Assembly (NCBI RefSeq): GCF_034274695.1
Contig: NZ_CP128362.1
Coordinates: forward strand, 8,434,501-8,498,500
DNA length: 64,000 nt
Source of the DNA: Chitinophaga sp. LS1
GTDB taxonomy: Bacteria; Bacteroidota; Bacteroidia; Chitinophagales; Chitinophagaceae
Reading direction: 5' to 3'
The notes under the pieces are model-generated. The model was not told the origin of the DNA and made no database searches. It saw only the letters and a program-made list of their open reading frames with translations. The translations under genes and the position numbers were made by a program. Positions 42,308 to 51,905 of this stretch are shown one piece after another. Numbering within the stretch: the stretch's first letter is position 1; the number at the start of each line of letters is the position of its first letter.

Positions 42308-43624
42308 CTAAAACGCCTCATTCAACCCCAAAAAGAACCCCTTCGCTCCAAACTTACCCCAGGCATAATCCAGGCACAAATTCGTCCTCGTCAGCTTATT
42401 AAACAACACCCGCAAACCCGCACCACCACCCGGCTGCCACACCTGAAACAACTTTGTCCCTGATGCATCATTCGCCGTCTGCATATGAAAGAACGCCACC
42501 CCACTCAGGAACTTATTCCTTAATATCGGAAACCGATACTCTACCTCCGAATAGTTATACTGCGTCCCCTTAAAATACCCTACCGTATACCCCCTCCCAC
42601 TTCTAAACGACGGATCCTTGCTCGTACCCGGCAATTCCAGGTAAGGAATATTCCCCGCTATCAAATAAGATCCCCAGTTCCAGAACGCGACCACATGCTC
42701 CGGATTCCGCTGCGACAAACTAAAGTATTTTCTAAAATCAGATGTAAACTGCAACGCATTCCGCGTACTCGCCAGCCAGGTTTGATTCAACCTGAAACCC
42801 GCATCTATATACATCCCTTTATATGCCCGGTTCTGATTATCCCTCGTGGTATACTGTACATTGAACAACAACCCGTTTGCCATATAGTGATCCCTGTGAA
42901 ACCCATGCCTGTCACTATAAATATCATAAGGCGTATTCCCTGAAGTATCTGTTTCTGTGAGTTTTCTCCTGATATCAAATGATACCCCTGCTCCTAAAAA
43001 CAAATGCGGCACCACCTCCTTATACACCTTCTCCCTGAAGTTATAAAACTGCGCATGCAGTCCCCGTGCCTTACGGTCAGGATTTGCCAGCTGTTTATCC
43101 GTTTCACTACCCGCAGGATCTATCCCTATCCCCAAACCATAATCAGGTGTCACCGTTTTTGCAGCTACCAGGTTCCCCTGAAAATTCCATTTATTCCCCG
43201 GTGTGTAGATATTATGACTGATGTAGAAATAGATGATCCCCTTTGTAGTGATAGATGCTGAAGTGGCTCCTACCGATAATAAAGTATTCGGATCATTACC
43301 CAGCTTCCTCCCGGCTACCGCCTTGATACCAATCTGTGACCCAATACTGGGATTGGATGCGATATTCGGAACAATGATGATACCTGAAGGTTTCTTATCC
43401 GGATCCCTGTGCACATGAAAAATATCCCTGACGAGATCGGTAAAGTCAAATTGCGTTTCCAGCCTTTCAACGACTACAGGGTTATTCAAATGAACACGCG
43501 AAGAATCACCCTTCAGCGTATCGGCAGCCGGTACAGGTACCTGGCCAAATGCACTGGTACAACAGCCTGCCAAAATGAACAGAAACAGGCCCTTCAATAA
43601 AGCGGTTTTGTAAAGAGGTAACAT
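42308..43624 (-). CDS. Outer-membrane surface antigen (BamA/D15-like barrel)
   Basis: 438 residues from the ATG at 43624, where a signal peptide starts (MLPLYKTALLKGLFLFILAG, cut near SAFGQ); an ORF start 27 codons earlier has no signal. The barrel has the features of the bacterial surface antigen family: paired aromatic strands, SGIIIVPNIASNPSIGSQIG near the start and GPGGGAGLR-like WQPGGGAGLRVLF near the end, and a last strand ending LNEAF. It has no POTRA units. Function unknown; some relatives secrete or assemble patatin-like partners. Confidence 0.82.
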   Translation of the reverse strand: MLPLYKTALLKGLFLFILAGCCTSAFGQVPVPAADTLKGDSSRVHLNNPVVVERLETQFDFTDLVRDIFHVHRDPDKKPSGIIIVPNIASNPSIGSQIGIKAVAGRKLGNDPNTLLSVGATSASITTKGIIYFYISHNIYTPGNKWNFQGNLVAAKTVTPDYGLGIGIDPAGSETDKQLANPDRKARGLHAQFYNFREKVYKEVVPHLFLGAGVSFDIRRKLTETDTSGNTPYDIYSDRHGFHRDHYMANGLLFNVQYTTRDNQNRAYKGMYIDAGFRLNQTWLASTRNALQFTSDFRKYFSLSQRNPEHVVAFWNWGSYLIAGNIPYLELPGTSKDPSFRSGRGYTVGYFKGTQYNYSEVEYRFPILRNKFLSGVAFFHMQTANDASGTKLFQVWQPGGGAGLRVLFNKLTRTNLCLDYAWGKFGAKGFFLGLNEAF

Positions 43625-43654
43625 TAAATTAGCGGAAACAAATTTTAAACCAAC

Positions 43655-44014
43655 ATGATAACCAACATGACTGTCACCGAATATATCTCTTCGTTTCCCA
43701 CTCACATCCAGGCCCTGCTACAACAGGTACGACAAACCATACAACAGGCTGCCCCTGATGCTACAGAAACTATAAAATATGCTATACCTACCTTTGTACT
43801 AAATGGCAATCTGGTGCATTATGCGGCATTTAAGCACCATATTGGGTTCTACCCTGCCCCTACAGGCATCAGGGCGTTTGAAAAGGAATTAGCGCCTTAT
43901 AAACAGGGAAAGGGGTCGATCCAGTTTCCCCTGGATCAACCCCTTCCCCTGGATCTTATTACTAAAATCGTTATTTACCGTGTAAAACAAAATGCCGAAA
44001 AAAAGAAGAAATAA
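43655..44014 (+). CDS. DUF1801 domain protein (YdhG-like)
   Basis: 119 residues. EYISSFPTHIQALLQQVRQTI, then TIKYAIPTFVLNGNLVHYAAFKHHIGFYP and GKGSIQFPLDQPLPLDLI are the marks of the DUF1801/iron-chaperone-like fold. A start four codons later (ATG 43667) is equally possible. It diverges from the outer-membrane barrel gene. Confidence 0.9.
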   Translation: MITNMTVTEYISSFPTHIQALLQQVRQTIQQAAPDATETIKYAIPTFVLNGNLVHYAAFKHHIGFYPAPTGIRAFEKELAPYKQGKGSIQFPLDQPLPLDLITKIVIYRVKQNAEKKKK

Positions 44015-44070
44015 CTTCCCCTCTAAAGTAGATGCCCCCTCTAAAGTAGCCTCTCCTCTAAAATTATCCC

Positions 44071-45891
44071 TTACCCCTTTTTAAGTTCAGCTACAGGTAT
44101 GGAAATTATCCTGCCTACCGGCCTGCCCTTTTTAAAACTGACAACCCTTAGCATTACCGCATCTTCTGGCAGCACAAAAGGCCCCTTGTATAATAAAGAC
44201 TTTATATCCGGGAATGAATTATCCACACTATAATGCATTTCCAATCCATCTATTTCAGGAATAAACGTACACACACCTGACTGCAGGGTTACATCCGGCT
44301 CATACATACAAGGTGCATAATTAACGGTATCTCTGTCTAATAACTTCATATGCTGCTCTACCTTCTCTACAAAACGCGGCCAGTCTTTCTTTGATGCCGG
44401 ACTCCACAAACTCTCCGCCACCGCCAATCCACGTGGCCAGGTCATATATTCTACCTTGCTGAAATCGAAGATCTGCTCTGTCCACAAATTCGCCTGCCCA
44501 CCTAAAACATAGGCTGGATCTACACCAGCAGGTACCGGGTTGAATGCATACACCTTCTTCAATCGCAGGTTTTCATACACCTTTGATTCCATATACTTAT
44601 TTCCCTGCACATAGTCAATGTATACATAGTTGTTCGGGGTCATCACCACCTGGTGTTTCAAACGGGCGGCCTCTATTCCCCCCTTCTCGCCCCTCCAGCT
44701 CATAATGGTAGCATTTGGTGCCACCCCACCTTCCAGGATCTCATCCCACCCTATCAGTTTCTTACCTTTGGATGCAACAATCGCTTCTACTTTCTTTTCA
44801 AAATAAGCCTGCACCTCTTCATAGTTTTTCAGTTTTTCCTTCTGCATCAACGCAGTCACATTCGGATCTTTCTGCCAGTAATTCTTCGCACATTCATCAC
44901 CACCTACATGTATATAACCAAAAGGAAATAAACCCGCTACCTCTCCAAAAACCTTATCCAAAAACTTATACACCTCTGGTTTGGCAGGATTGAGGGTATT
45001 ATCATACCGGGCTACTATACCATGATCCGTCCAATCCATGAAACCCTTTTCACCTGAATACACCTTGTAATTCACTGCATCCTTTGTACCTGACAACTCC
45101 GGATAGGCCACTACCGCCGCCATAGAGTGACCAGGAATATCTATTTCAGGAAGGATATCGACATACTGCGCCTTTGCATATTGTACAATGTCTTTTATAT
45201 CCTGCTGGGTATAAAATCCACCATAGTTATACTTTGCATCTTTTCCAGGTGCTGAAAACTCACCGTAATAACCATACTTTTCCACACACCATGCACCTAC
45301 TTCTGTCAACTTAGGATAACTCTTTATTTCTATACGCCACCCACCATCATCTGTCAGGTGCCAATGCAGCACATTAAATTTGTAAGCAGCTATTTCATCA
45401 ACATACCGCATCACTTCTGCTTTGGTAAAGAAGTGCCTGGATACATCCAGCATCATGCCTCTCCACCCTACCACAGGATAATCCCTGATTGTCAGGTAAG
45501 GCACATCCGGCGTTACCAGCAACTGCCGCACTGTCTGTAACCCATAAAACAATCCATTCTCTTTATTCGCAGAAATATGAATACCATCCTTATCAATTTC
45601 AAGCAGGTAGCCCTCTGCACCAATTCCACTATCTTCTTTTTTCAACAGGGTCAGGGAAATATTAGTTGTATTCAAACCCGTTATATTCTTCCTGCAATCC
45701 GCTTCCAGCTGTGCCTTCGCTAATGATAAGGAAGCACTCTTAACATCTGTCGTCCAGCTAATGTCCTGCCCCAGTGCCAAAGTGCCACTATGAACTTGCA
45801 TAGATACAGGCTCAGGAATAATATTCAGTTGTTGTGCATGACTATTCATGTTGCAAAACATTGCCAACATCATAGAGGTAAGTAATCTCAT
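44071..45891 (-). CDS. Beta-N-acetylhexosaminidase, GH20
   Basis: 606 residues. A signal peptide (ends NSHAQ), an N-terminal GH20b domain (about 20-135), and the catalytic barrel: WRGMMLDVSRHFF, HWHLTDDGGWR, PEIDIPGHSMA and HVGGDECAKNYW, in which the Asp-Glu pair acts in substrate-assisted hydrolysis. A small C-terminal domain follows. It releases terminal GlcNAc from chito-oligosaccharides or glycans in the periplasm, as fits a chitin-using organism. Confidence 0.95.
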   Translation of the reverse strand: MRLLTSMMLAMFCNMNSHAQQLNIIPEPVSMQVHSGTLALGQDISWTTDVKSASLSLAKAQLEADCRKNITGLNTTNISLTLLKKEDSGIGAEGYLLEIDKDGIHISANKENGLFYGLQTVRQLLVTPDVPYLTIRDYPVVGWRGMMLDVSRHFFTKAEVMRYVDEIAAYKFNVLHWHLTDDGGWRIEIKSYPKLTEVGAWCVEKYGYYGEFSAPGKDAKYNYGGFYTQQDIKDIVQYAKAQYVDILPEIDIPGHSMAAVVAYPELSGTKDAVNYKVYSGEKGFMDWTDHGIVARYDNTLNPAKPEVYKFLDKVFGEVAGLFPFGYIHVGGDECAKNYWQKDPNVTALMQKEKLKNYEEVQAYFEKKVEAIVASKGKKLIGWDEILEGGVAPNATIMSWRGEKGGIEAARLKHQVVMTPNNYVYIDYVQGNKYMESKVYENLRLKKVYAFNPVPAGVDPAYVLGGQANLWTEQIFDFSKVEYMTWPRGLAVAESLWSPASKKDWPRFVEKVEQHMKLLDRDTVNYAPCMYEPDVTLQSGVCTFIPEIDGLEMHYSVDNSFPDIKSLLYKGPFVLPEDAVMLRVVSFKKGRPVGRIISIPVAELKKG

Positions 45892-45940
45892 ACGTGAACT
45901 CTTTATTCCCGATAAAATAAGAAACTATTTCCTATTATCT

Positions 45941-45948
45941 TATATTTG
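45941..45948 (+). promoter_or_regulatory. Promoter -7 box in front of the PAS fragment
   Basis: TATATTTG fits TAnnTTTG and stands 27 bases before the ATG at 45975. The -33 TTTG is not clear. Confidence 0.4.
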
Positions 45949-45974
45949 TTTCGGACGATACATACATTATTCCA

Positions 45975-46223
45975 ATGGACACAAGACCACTACCAGATGA
46001 CTCCGCTTCGTACGAGCGCCTGCTACAGCTTGCTGAACAAAAAAACGCAACCCTCCTTCGCAATGAGGAGCGATACCACAAAATGGTGGAAGAAATGGAA
46101 GACTATGCCATCCTCCTCCTCGACACAGATGGGTGTATCATTAACTGGAATAAAGGCGGCGAAAAGATCAAAGGTTACAAAGCCGCCGAAGTCATAGGTT
46201 GTAACTCCATCAATATTTCCTGA
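45975..46223 (+). pseudogene. PAS-domain sensor protein, N-terminal fragment
   Basis: 82 codons. A coiled start (RLLQLAEQKNATLLRNEERY) leads into a PAS domain (KMVEEMEDYAILLLDTDGCI, then INWNKGGEKIKGYKAAEVIG), which breaks off after about 50 residues. Such openings belong to hybrid histidine kinases. The rest of the PAS domain and the kinase are absent, so it is a truncated remnant although its promoter remains. Confidence 0.75.
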
Positions 46224-46302
46224 TCTTCCCTGTCGTCATCTGCTAACAGGAATTTAAACATTCTTTCGTTCATAGCGCGATAACTAATATACTACTTATC
46301 GC

Positions 46303-48789
46303 TTAAAAATCAAACTTCAACATCGCCCTTATTCCCCATGATGGCACATCCGGATGATCCAGGTAAGTGAACCGCTTTACCACATCGACCCTGATGATCT
46401 TAAAGATATTGCCAACACCAACACTTCCCTCTATATAAGGCCCGTTACTCAACGAATAGGTGCCGGAAGGGAACAACATCAGTTTTCCTGCATTCTCACT
46501 CCTCAACCCACCCCACAGGAACTTCGCATTCACCACTTCTCTCCATTTCAACCTGCGTAACAATGGCACCTTGTTAAAGAAAAATCCATTGAAGTGATGA
46601 TCTATATTCACACCTGCATAATGATCGCTCACAAACTCCAAAAAGTTCATCAGGTTGTAAGACTGCAACTGAAAGGAATACGTCTGGTTCGCCCTGTGAA
46701 TATCCAGCAATGGAAACGGTACCTGTCCAAACAAATATGAACCTTCTGCACTCACATCCGTATACCCCAGCTGTGACAAATAAAACCGCTTTGATATATT
46801 CAATCCTACATGCTGGTAATTGTATTCACTATTCAGCAATCCTTTAATACCCTGGTTGTACCGCAATGTAAATACAGGATACTTATCTGTAATCGGTGTA
46901 CGGTATAATTTACTCTGGTAAAACTGTTCATGTGGTGCATAACGCAATGTCATATTCACTTCGCTGGTCTTCACACCTGCTACATTGACCGCCTCTTCAT
47001 TCACCAGTTTCTGGAAAGACAATCCTCCTGCCGGATGCTGGTCCCAGTATTTAAATCCAAAGGAATAAGAGAAATGATTCTGTAACTCACGCATGTACTC
47101 TACCTTGAAAAAATCATTGTACAGCATCTGATTGCTGGTACCGCGCTTGAATGATAACAACACGTTGTTCTCCTGCACAAATTGCAGTTCCTGCCCCGGA
47201 ATCTTGGTATCGTGTTGAAAACTGGCCCGGATATAATGTTGAGGGAAAGTATAAATTGATTTATTGTTCAATGAATAAGTGGCACTCGCGAAATACTTAA
47301 AGCGTTCATCTTTTACCCCATACGCCACGTACCCTTCAAAGTAAATCCGCTTGCTCAGTTTCTCCGTCGTTCTGCCCCCAAAGCGTGGCCGGAAACCTTC
47401 CACCGAATTAAAACTGTAGAAAGTATTCACCGGTCCTATTTCAAAAGGCCCGAAGTTTTTAAACCCGATCAATAAAAATGTAGCCCAGTTCACCGCTCTC
47501 TTAAAAGAAGGCGTATGCTGCAGGCTATCCATATTTTTGTATACCCCCGACGCTGGCCCTGACAATGCAAAAGGACGATTCGAGGTCCAGTAACCGGTAT
47601 CCTTTTTCTCCGCATCTGCAAGCGTTTCTACCGCAGGTCCTGCATAATCTGCAGCAGGTCTTTTTTTATCCAGGAAGAAGCTATCTATCTGCACAATACG
47701 CTCTCCATACATCCCTTTTCCTTTCTCTTTGCTGAGACCAAAATCCATCTTCAGCGTACTTTCTTTCAACTGGTTTCGCTCATCAAAAGTAAGGTTGGCT
47801 TCCATACGCCGTACAAAGTTCAGGTTGATACGCTTATCCACCGTCAGTTCTGCCCGCGATATGGCATATGTACTATCCAGCCTGATATACAACCGCCCTT
47901 CAAAGAGCAGGTCTGTTTTACTCCGGGGACTGAAATCCAGTACCACCTGATTATCTACCGTATCTGTGATGAAATATTTATAAAACCCTGGTGCACCACC
48001 AGCCACAGGACTCAATAACTGGTTCGTCATCACCATGATATTATTCTGGTAAATATCTATATCCTGGTAAAAGAAATTGAGTGTGGAAGACCAGCCTTTA
48101 TTATCAATCAGATTTTCATCGTACTTCACCTGCTTGCTGGCACGGATAATCTGCTTTTTGGTATAAGGATTGCGACGATAATAATTGTCAGACATCTTTT
48201 CTTCCATATACACAGGCAGCATCAACCTGCCACCAATGGCATTGGAATCCTGCTCTGTAAAAAGGAACTGGTAATTTTTAAAGAGACGCCGGTTACGAAA
48301 GGTATCTGTCAGATGACTGAGTGAGAGTAACATCCTTTCATATTTATGATACTCTACATAGTCATAATTTTCCGGACGGTTCTTTGATTTATGTGCAATC
48401 ACTTCCCTGATCAGGTCGACAGCAGGATTATTCTTATTCGAATATTTCTGCCTTTTCCCCGATTTGACCACAACTTCATTGAGACCATAGGTATCCTGCA
48501 CCAGCTTTACGTTGATCACCTGCTGCTTGTCGGGTACTACGGCAAATTTCACCGTTTTGTATCCCATTGCATAAACGGAGATCTGTGTAAATGGTTCGTT
48601 AGCCGTCAACGTAAAATGACCTTTTTCGTCAGAATGTGTACCGATTGTTTTGCCAGCAATCACAATACTCACCATCTGCAGGGGAGCACGGGTGCCGGCG
48701 TCGGTCACTGTTCCTGACACAATAGTCTGGGCAACAAGAGAAATGGGAAAGGCAATCAATAAAAAATACGATAGTATCGTACACTTCAT
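46303..48789 (-). CDS. DUF5686 and carboxypeptidase-like regulatory domain protein
   Basis: 828 residues. A signal peptide (ends SLVAQ) is followed by the regulatory-like beta domain (TIVSGTVTDAGTRAPLQMVSI and GHFTLTANEPFTQISVYAMG), then the long DUF5686 barrel region with NPAVDLIREVIAHKSKN and YVEYHKYERML, and a final strand AMLKFDF. It is an outer-membrane protein of unknown role typical of Bacteroidota. Confidence 0.92.
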   Translation of the reverse strand: MKCTILSYFLLIAFPISLVAQTIVSGTVTDAGTRAPLQMVSIVIAGKTIGTHSDEKGHFTLTANEPFTQISVYAMGYKTVKFAVVPDKQQVINVKLVQDTYGLNEVVVKSGKRQKYSNKNNPAVDLIREVIAHKSKNRPENYDYVEYHKYERMLLSLSHLTDTFRNRRLFKNYQFLFTEQDSNAIGGRLMLPVYMEEKMSDNYYRRNPYTKKQIIRASKQVKYDENLIDNKGWSSTLNFFYQDIDIYQNNIMVMTNQLLSPVAGGAPGFYKYFITDTVDNQVVLDFSPRSKTDLLFEGRLYIRLDSTYAISRAELTVDKRINLNFVRRMEANLTFDERNQLKESTLKMDFGLSKEKGKGMYGERIVQIDSFFLDKKRPAADYAGPAVETLADAEKKDTGYWTSNRPFALSGPASGVYKNMDSLQHTPSFKRAVNWATFLLIGFKNFGPFEIGPVNTFYSFNSVEGFRPRFGGRTTEKLSKRIYFEGYVAYGVKDERFKYFASATYSLNNKSIYTFPQHYIRASFQHDTKIPGQELQFVQENNVLLSFKRGTSNQMLYNDFFKVEYMRELQNHFSYSFGFKYWDQHPAGGLSFQKLVNEEAVNVAGVKTSEVNMTLRYAPHEQFYQSKLYRTPITDKYPVFTLRYNQGIKGLLNSEYNYQHVGLNISKRFYLSQLGYTDVSAEGSYLFGQVPFPLLDIHRANQTYSFQLQSYNLMNFLEFVSDHYAGVNIDHHFNGFFFNKVPLLRRLKWREVVNAKFLWGGLRSENAGKLMLFPSGTYSLSNGPYIEGSVGVGNIFKIIRVDVVKRFTYLDHPDVPSWGIRAMLKFDF

Positions 48790-49162
48790 AAAGGTCTATG
48801 TTCGTTCGCGTACAGGTAGCCTGCGGGGTCAATACTACAACTGAATCCGATAAATCAGGCAGGCTTATAGGCATATGCCGGAATTGTCGCGACCAGCACT
48901 CAGATTCCTGCGATATGACCCGAAAAGCGAACACAGCTATGCAAAAACGGTATATCGACAAACTTTCGACCCTCGTCGCTAATATTAAATGATTATGAAC
49001 AAAAAGTGGACATTTGAATAAATAATTAACTTACAGTCTGAATAGATTGAATAGGATACCTACAACTTAAAAAAACGATTGATAGAAGCTGCCGCCAGTG
49101 ACAAGACCTACATTGTCAAGCCCGGCATTGCCAATTGAAATTCAGTGTAAACGACTTTATTT
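48790..49162. other. Intergenic stretch between divergent genes, nothing recognised
   Basis: It must hold the promoters of the DUF5686 and PAP2 genes. A 64-codon plus frame (48798-48992) shows no family and overlaps the expected promoter; it is not called. Confidence 0.5.
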
Positions 49163-49759
49163 ATGGACATATTACATTCGTTCAGGGAACTGGACAAGGT
49201 CCTTTTTATGCTTATTAATCATGATACAGATGTTAAATTTCTGGATCCCATCATGATAGCCATAAGAGAACCACTCACATGGATTCCCCTCTATGCGTTT
49301 ATGTTATGGTTTAGCATCCGTAAGCTGAAACACAATGCAGTGTTGTTTATCGTTATGACCCTGGTGGCCTTTGCATTTACAGATGCAATGTGTGCACAGT
49401 TTGTTAAACCATTCATAGGCAGACTACGCCCCTGCTATGATCCGGAACTGAACGGTATGGTAAGAAGCCTGGTGGATTGTGGCGGCCAATACTCCTTCCC
49501 ATCCAATCACGCTGCCAATCACTTTGCATTGGCAACTTATTGGTTCTTTGCAATCAGACATTACTTAGATAAAAAATGGAACTGGTTGTGGATATGGGCA
49601 GCAGCAATTTGTTATGCACAGGTGTACGTCGGTAAACATTTCCCTTCTGACGTGTTAGGTGGGGCAATCATCGGTTCACTGGTGGGTGGTGCAGCTTTTC
49701 AACTTTCACTAAGATGGCAATTCGTCTATAATATTAAAAAGGATTTATATCAAAAATAA
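49163..49759 (+). CDS. PAP2-family membrane phosphatase
   Basis: 198 residues with about six membrane segments. The three catalytic motifs are present: KPFIGRLRPC, PSNHAANHF (the family has PSGH) and YVGKHFPSDVLGGA. It probably removes phosphate from lipid carriers such as undecaprenyl pyrophosphate or from phosphatidic acid at the membrane surface. Confidence 0.92.
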   Translation: MDILHSFRELDKVLFMLINHDTDVKFLDPIMIAIREPLTWIPLYAFMLWFSIRKLKHNAVLFIVMTLVAFAFTDAMCAQFVKPFIGRLRPCYDPELNGMVRSLVDCGGQYSFPSNHAANHFALATYWFFAIRHYLDKKWNWLWIWAAAICYAQVYVGKHFPSDVLGGAIIGSLVGGAAFQLSLRWQFVYNIKKDLYQK

Positions 49760-49845
49760 TGATTTGAAAAGGGGGTGGATCATAAATAAATGAAACTCCT
49801 GAGAATCACAAAAAATGGAATCTGGCTCCATCAGGTATCCTGATT

Positions 49846-49885
49846 AAAGGGGGTGTATCATACATTTGATACACCCCCTTTTTAA
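49846..49885. terminator. Bidirectional terminator between PAP2 and SRPBCC genes
   Basis: AAAGGGGGTGTATCA at 49846-49860 is exactly inverted at 49867-49881. T runs follow on both strands, so it serves both convergent genes. Confidence 0.9.
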
Positions 49886-49890
49886 TTCGC

Positions 49891-50301
49891 TTAGATGGAC
49901 TCAGTGTACTTCTTAAAATTATCAAGAATCGCCTGCCATCCCGCTCTTTGCATTTCTTCGGGGTTTTGATTTTCAGGTTCGAAAGTCTCGTTAATATCAG
50001 TTGAGTCTCCATGACTGTGGAAATAGATATCTACTTTGCGGCCATCGCCGAGGGTATAGCCGATTTTCTCGTGCGGCTTTACCACATCGTAGGTACCCCA
50101 AAAATCAAAGCCCATACTGCCATCTTTCGCTTCCATCCTGGAAGAAAACCGACCTCCCGGACGCAGGTCATTTGTTGCCTTGGGAGTGTGCCAGTCTTCA
50201 GAAGCTGTGCTCCATTTAACAATGTGTTCGGGATTACTCCAGATTTTCCACACCTTGTCTACAGGTGCATTAACCGTGGTTTTGATGGTGATCGCGCTCA
50301 T
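49891..50301 (-). CDS. SRPBCC (AHSA1-like) domain protein
   Basis: 136 residues. ITIKTTVNAPVDKVWKIWSNPEHIVKW at the start and a C-terminal GWQAILDNFKKYTES are typical for AHSA1/START-like proteins of Bacteroidota. They bind hydrophobic ligands; no specific function can be given. Confidence 0.9.
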   Translation of the reverse strand: MSAITIKTTVNAPVDKVWKIWSNPEHIVKWSTASEDWHTPKATNDLRPGGRFSSRMEAKDGSMGFDFWGTYDVVKPHEKIGYTLGDGRKVDIYFHSHGDSTDINETFEPENQNPEEMQRAGWQAILDNFKKYTESI

Positions 50302-50529
50302 GGTGTTTGATTTTTATACTACGAATTTAAGTTAAGTCATTTATTCCAATTATGGGCAATTCCGACAATTGCCGGGTACGATACGCCACGTATCTGTTTA
50401 CTACAGGAAAGGGTGCAATGCGCAAGCATGCCGGCGTAGCACCGGGCGAAATCCGTAACGCAGCAGTATTTGTTTGAAAATTGTAAGTTTCCGTTTGAAT
50501 CCCTTAATAGCCGCCTGCTATGCGGCTCC

Positions 50530-50537
50530 TACCTTTG
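50530..50537 (+). promoter_or_regulatory. Promoter -7 box of the aldo/keto reductase remnant
   Basis: TACCTTTG fits TAnnTTTG, 23 bases before the ATG at 50561. Confidence 0.4.
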
Positions 50538-50560
50538 TATCTACAAAAAACACGCACGAT

Positions 50561-50803
50561 ATGAAGTACAGAACCCTTGGCAATACCGGCGAAACGCTCT
50601 CCGCTACAGGATTGGGCTGCATGGGTATGAGCTTTGCATATGGCCCTGACAATGATACTGAAAGCATTGCCACCCTGCACAGAGCATTAGAACTGGGCAT
50701 CAATTTCTGGGACACGGCAGATATGTATGGCGCTGGTGATTAAGTATCCGAATTTAGGAGAAAGATACCTGCATGGTGCCATGAAATTAATCAATAACTA
50801 AAT
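50561..50803 (+). pseudogene. Aldo/keto reductase with its middle deleted
   Basis: From ATG 50561 the frame reads [19 protein letters not shown] and goes on to [14 protein letters not shown], the first ~60 residues of an aldo/keto reductase including the Asp-x-x-x-Tyr catalytic site. It then stops at 50741-50743. In another frame just after the junction (about 50740) comes KYPNLGERYLHGAMKLINN-stop, which matches the C-terminal end of the same family. About 250 residues are missing between, so this is one gene with an internal deletion. Its promoter and terminator are kept. Confidence 0.8.
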
Positions 50804-50805
50804 AA

Positions 50806-50837
50806 AAAATGCGGGTTGTATAACCCGCATTTTTTAT
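50806..50837. terminator. Bidirectional terminator
   Basis: AAAAAATGCGGGTT at 50806-50819 is exactly inverted at 50824-50837. It lies behind the aldo/keto reductase remnant and overlaps the end of the MarR-GNAT gene (stop 50834). Confidence 0.85.
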
Positions 50838-51793
50838 AAGATCAACTCCATTTGAATATTACATCTTTCATAAGGCGTAGCACGTCCGGCTACTTTTTTA
50901 AATCCTAATTTCTGGTATAATCCAATAGCTGGTTTGAGGATCGTATTGCTTTCGAGGTAGAGGTTTTTAGCACCCAATGATCGTGCTTTCTCTACAATCG
51001 CATTACCTAGTTTATAGCCCACGCTTTTGCCTTGTGCTTTTGGAGACACAGCCATTTTAGCGAGTTCATATTCATACACAGGATCTGCCATTTTGATGAG
51101 TGCACATACCCCTACAGGTGTCTCTCCATCTAAAGCCACTAAAATATATCCTCCACTATCAAGGATGTATTCATTGGGATGATCTAAGGCTTTATAATCT
51201 GCCTCTTCCATTTTGAAATATGTGGTGATCCATTCTTCATTCAGATCGCGAAAAGCCTTTTGATATTCAGACGTGTATTCCACGATACGAATGGCATTAC
51301 CTTCTCTTAGTTTCCTGGTTTCCATTACACGGCGCAGCAGACTTTTTTCTTCCAACAGGTATTCCCATTCTTCAATCGCTGTCCAAAGGTCATTTCTTGT
51401 CTGGGAAGAGATCTCGTCGATGGCCTGTTCTACATCTTTATATTGATCCACAATCTGAAGGGCGGTGTCTTTTCCTTTTTTAGATAACTGCACCACATTC
51501 CGGCGGCCATCGGTTTTATCCTTTTTCTCAAGGAGGTAACCGGCTTTTGCCATTTCGGTGGTGATCTTACTTACGGATGGGTGGGTATGACCTATCTCTT
51601 TGGCGATAGCGGTGATGGTTTTGCCTTCACCTTTTGAGAGCACGTAGAAAACCGGAAACCACTTCGGTTGCATGTCGATACCATAGAGGCTGTAAATCTG
51701 TCCTGCGTCCTCAGTGATCTTTTCAGTGAGTAGCCGGAGTCGGCTGCCAAGTGCCATTTTGCCTGCTTCTTTGAAGAATTCCATTGTTGACAT
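50834..51793 (-). CDS. MarR regulator fused to a GNAT acetyltransferase
   Basis: 319 residues. The first ~150 are a MarR winged helix (ITAIAKEIGHTHPSVSKITTEM, then KKDKTDGRRNVVQLSKKG). From about residue 165 a GNAT domain follows (ILVALDGETPVGVCALIKM, then LAKMAVSPKAQGKSVGYKLG with the acetyl-CoA loop, and LYQKLGFKKV). This fusion is known in Bacteroidota. A perfect 24-base palindrome starts one base upstream of its ATG, so it almost surely represses itself. Confidence 0.93.
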   Translation of the reverse strand: MSTMEFFKEAGKMALGSRLRLLTEKITEDAGQIYSLYGIDMQPKWFPVFYVLSKGEGKTITAIAKEIGHTHPSVSKITTEMAKAGYLLEKKDKTDGRRNVVQLSKKGKDTALQIVDQYKDVEQAIDEISSQTRNDLWTAIEEWEYLLEEKSLLRRVMETRKLREGNAIRIVEYTSEYQKAFRDLNEEWITTYFKMEEADYKALDHPNEYILDSGGYILVALDGETPVGVCALIKMADPVYEYELAKMAVSPKAQGKSVGYKLGNAIVEKARSLGAKNLYLESNTILKPAIGLYQKLGFKKVAGRATPYERCNIQMELIL

Positions 51794-51794
51794 A

Positions 51795-51818
51795 ATTTAC
51801 GTAACTAGTTACGTAAAT
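51795..51818. promoter_or_regulatory. MarR operator: perfect 24-base palindrome
   Basis: ATTTACGTAACT at 51795-51806 is followed directly by its exact reverse complement at 51807-51818. It begins one base beyond the ATG (51791-51793) of the MarR-GNAT gene, so a bound repressor would cover the transcript start. Confidence 0.85.
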
Positions 51819-51873
51819 GTAATAAGTATCTCCGGAATTACCATCATATATGAAAAATCTCAATAAGTTAGGG

Positions 51874-51881
51874 TATCTTTG
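51874..51881 (+). promoter_or_regulatory. Promoter -7 box of the secreted protein gene at 51906
   Basis: TATCTTTG matches TAnnTTTG and lies 24 bases before the ATG. No clear TTTG at -33. Confidence 0.5.
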
Positions 51882-51905
51882 TCCTATTCCAAATGACCAA
51901 TACCT

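Noticed and set aside
48798..48992. 64-codon plus-strand open frame between divergent genes
   Set aside because: It occupies the expected promoter region and shows no recognisable features.
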